From contig NZ_QUWK01000003.1 of NCBI RefSeq assembly GCF_003429665.1, positions 1-64,000 of the forward strand: a stretch of 64,000 bases of DNA, in the 5' to 3' direction. The position numbers and the translations under genes are program-made. The notes under the pieces were generated by a model. The model was not told where the DNA came from and made no database searches. It saw only the letters and a program-made list of their open reading frames with translations. The DNA comes from Sphaerochaeta halotolerans (GTDB lineage: Bacteria; Spirochaetota; Spirochaetia; Sphaerochaetales; Sphaerochaetaceae). Of this stretch, positions 63,602 through 64,000 are shown piece after piece (position 1 is the stretch's first letter; each line of letters opens with the position of its first letter).

Positions 63602-64000
63602 TTAGTTCTCGAAAAACCGATTTCCAATATCTTGTCGATACCAAGCACCTTCAAAATTCACTAGTTTGACACCTTTGTATGCATTCTTGTTTGCATTCAT
63701 GATATTGTAACCGACTCCTACTACAGTGACACAGCGCCCACCAGTGGTAACCAATTTGCCTTCATACTCTTGCACCCCTCCAAAGAAGTAACGTGGAGCG
63801 CCTTCGAAGCTATTGTAAAGCAGGGGAGCGGGCATTGATTCGAGTTTCTTTCCAATGATGGGTTTCTCGGGATAGCCCTCAGAAGCAACTACCAAGGCAA
63901 CTGCCGATTGGTTGGAAACCTCAAGATTGAGGGAAGAAAGTGTATCATGCTTCATTGCATCAAGAATATCGACAATATCCGTGTTTATAAGCGGGACGAA
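63602..64000 (-). CDS. purD: phosphoribosylamine-glycine ligase, C-terminal part (runs off the window)
   Basis: PurD joins glycine to phosphoribosylamine in purine synthesis. Only the last 132 residues are in the window; the frame stays open to base 64000 and begins FVPLINTDIVDILDAMKHDT. The C-terminal domain segments SAVALVVASEGYPEKP (the conserved VVASxGYP motif) and TTGGRCVTVVGVGYNIMNAN are diagnostic of the ATP-grasp enzyme's final domain. The start lies beyond the window. Confidence 0.88.
   Translation of the reverse strand, partial: FVPLINTDIVDILDAMKHDTLSSLNLEVSNQSAVALVVASEGYPEKPIIGKKLESMPAPLLYNSFEGAPRYFFGGVQEYEGKLVTTGGRCVTVVGVGYNIMNANKNAYKGVKLVNFEGAWYRQDIGNRFFEN

Overview
The window looks like a chromosomal segment of a spirochaete, most likely from the Sphaerochaeta/Treponema side of the phylum. 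The clues are a SpiroCoCo-type coiled-coil membrane protein (49851-51338), asparagine in RpoB at the position equivalent to E. coli S531 (a known spirochaete trait linked to natural rifampicin resistance), solute-binding proteins whose signal peptides end in FAxG without a lipobox cysteine, and a DUF3798/DUF6672 ABC transporter. GC content is moderate, Shine-Dalgarno sites are mostly strong, and TTGACA/TATAAT-type promoters are easy to find. Species cannot be fixed from the sequence alone.

Layout. 1-113: 5S rRNA closing an rRNA operon. 266-3084: metNIQ methionine importer behind a structured leader RNA. 3136-7177: ornithine carbamoyltransferase, a small heat-shock protein with a near-perfect sigma-54 promoter, a membrane-anchored M20 peptidase and a divergent TetR regulator. 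7269-14278: clpB, a MocA-like nucleotidyltransferase, a DUF554 membrane protein, a small HTH protein and glycogen phosphorylase. 14315-25876: tRNA-Thr, rpmG, tRNA-Trp, secE, nusG, rplKAJL and rpoBC. 26049-41941: rpsL-rpsG, then tuf (no fusA) leading an unbroken S10-spc-alpha ribosomal run to rplQ, including secY and rpoA. 42040-51338: rny-ymdB-tlyA, a GerMN-domain protein, ptsI-der, a HAD hydrolase and the SpiroCoCo protein. 51335-56216: grpE-dnaK-dnaJ-rlmB. 56323-62093: a five-gene ABC importer of unknown substrate (DUF3798 binding protein, twin ATPase, two permeases, DUF6672 protein). 62142-63293: a decayed outer-membrane barrel gene. 63602-64000: the 3' part of purD.

Functionally, most of the window is the core gene-expression machinery: transcription (rpoA, rpoB, rpoC, nusG), translation (about 28 ribosomal proteins, EF-Tu, two tRNAs), secretion (secE, secY), RNA turnover (rny) and ribosome maturation (der, rlmB, tlyA). 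Proteostasis is well represented by clpB, hsp20 and grpE-dnaK-dnaJ, and their upstream regions show three different apparent regulatory arrangements, none with CIRCE. Nutrient uptake appears as metNIQ and the DUF3798 transporter.

The less ordinary parts are the metN leader RNA, the sigma-54 promoter of hsp20, an operator-like repeat inside the grpE promoter, a 277-nt leader on tuf, three genes with promoters so close to their start codons that they look leaderless (DUF554, HTH, ptsI), and the DUF3798/DUF6672 transporter. No CRISPR array, insertion sequence, integrase or prophage was seen.
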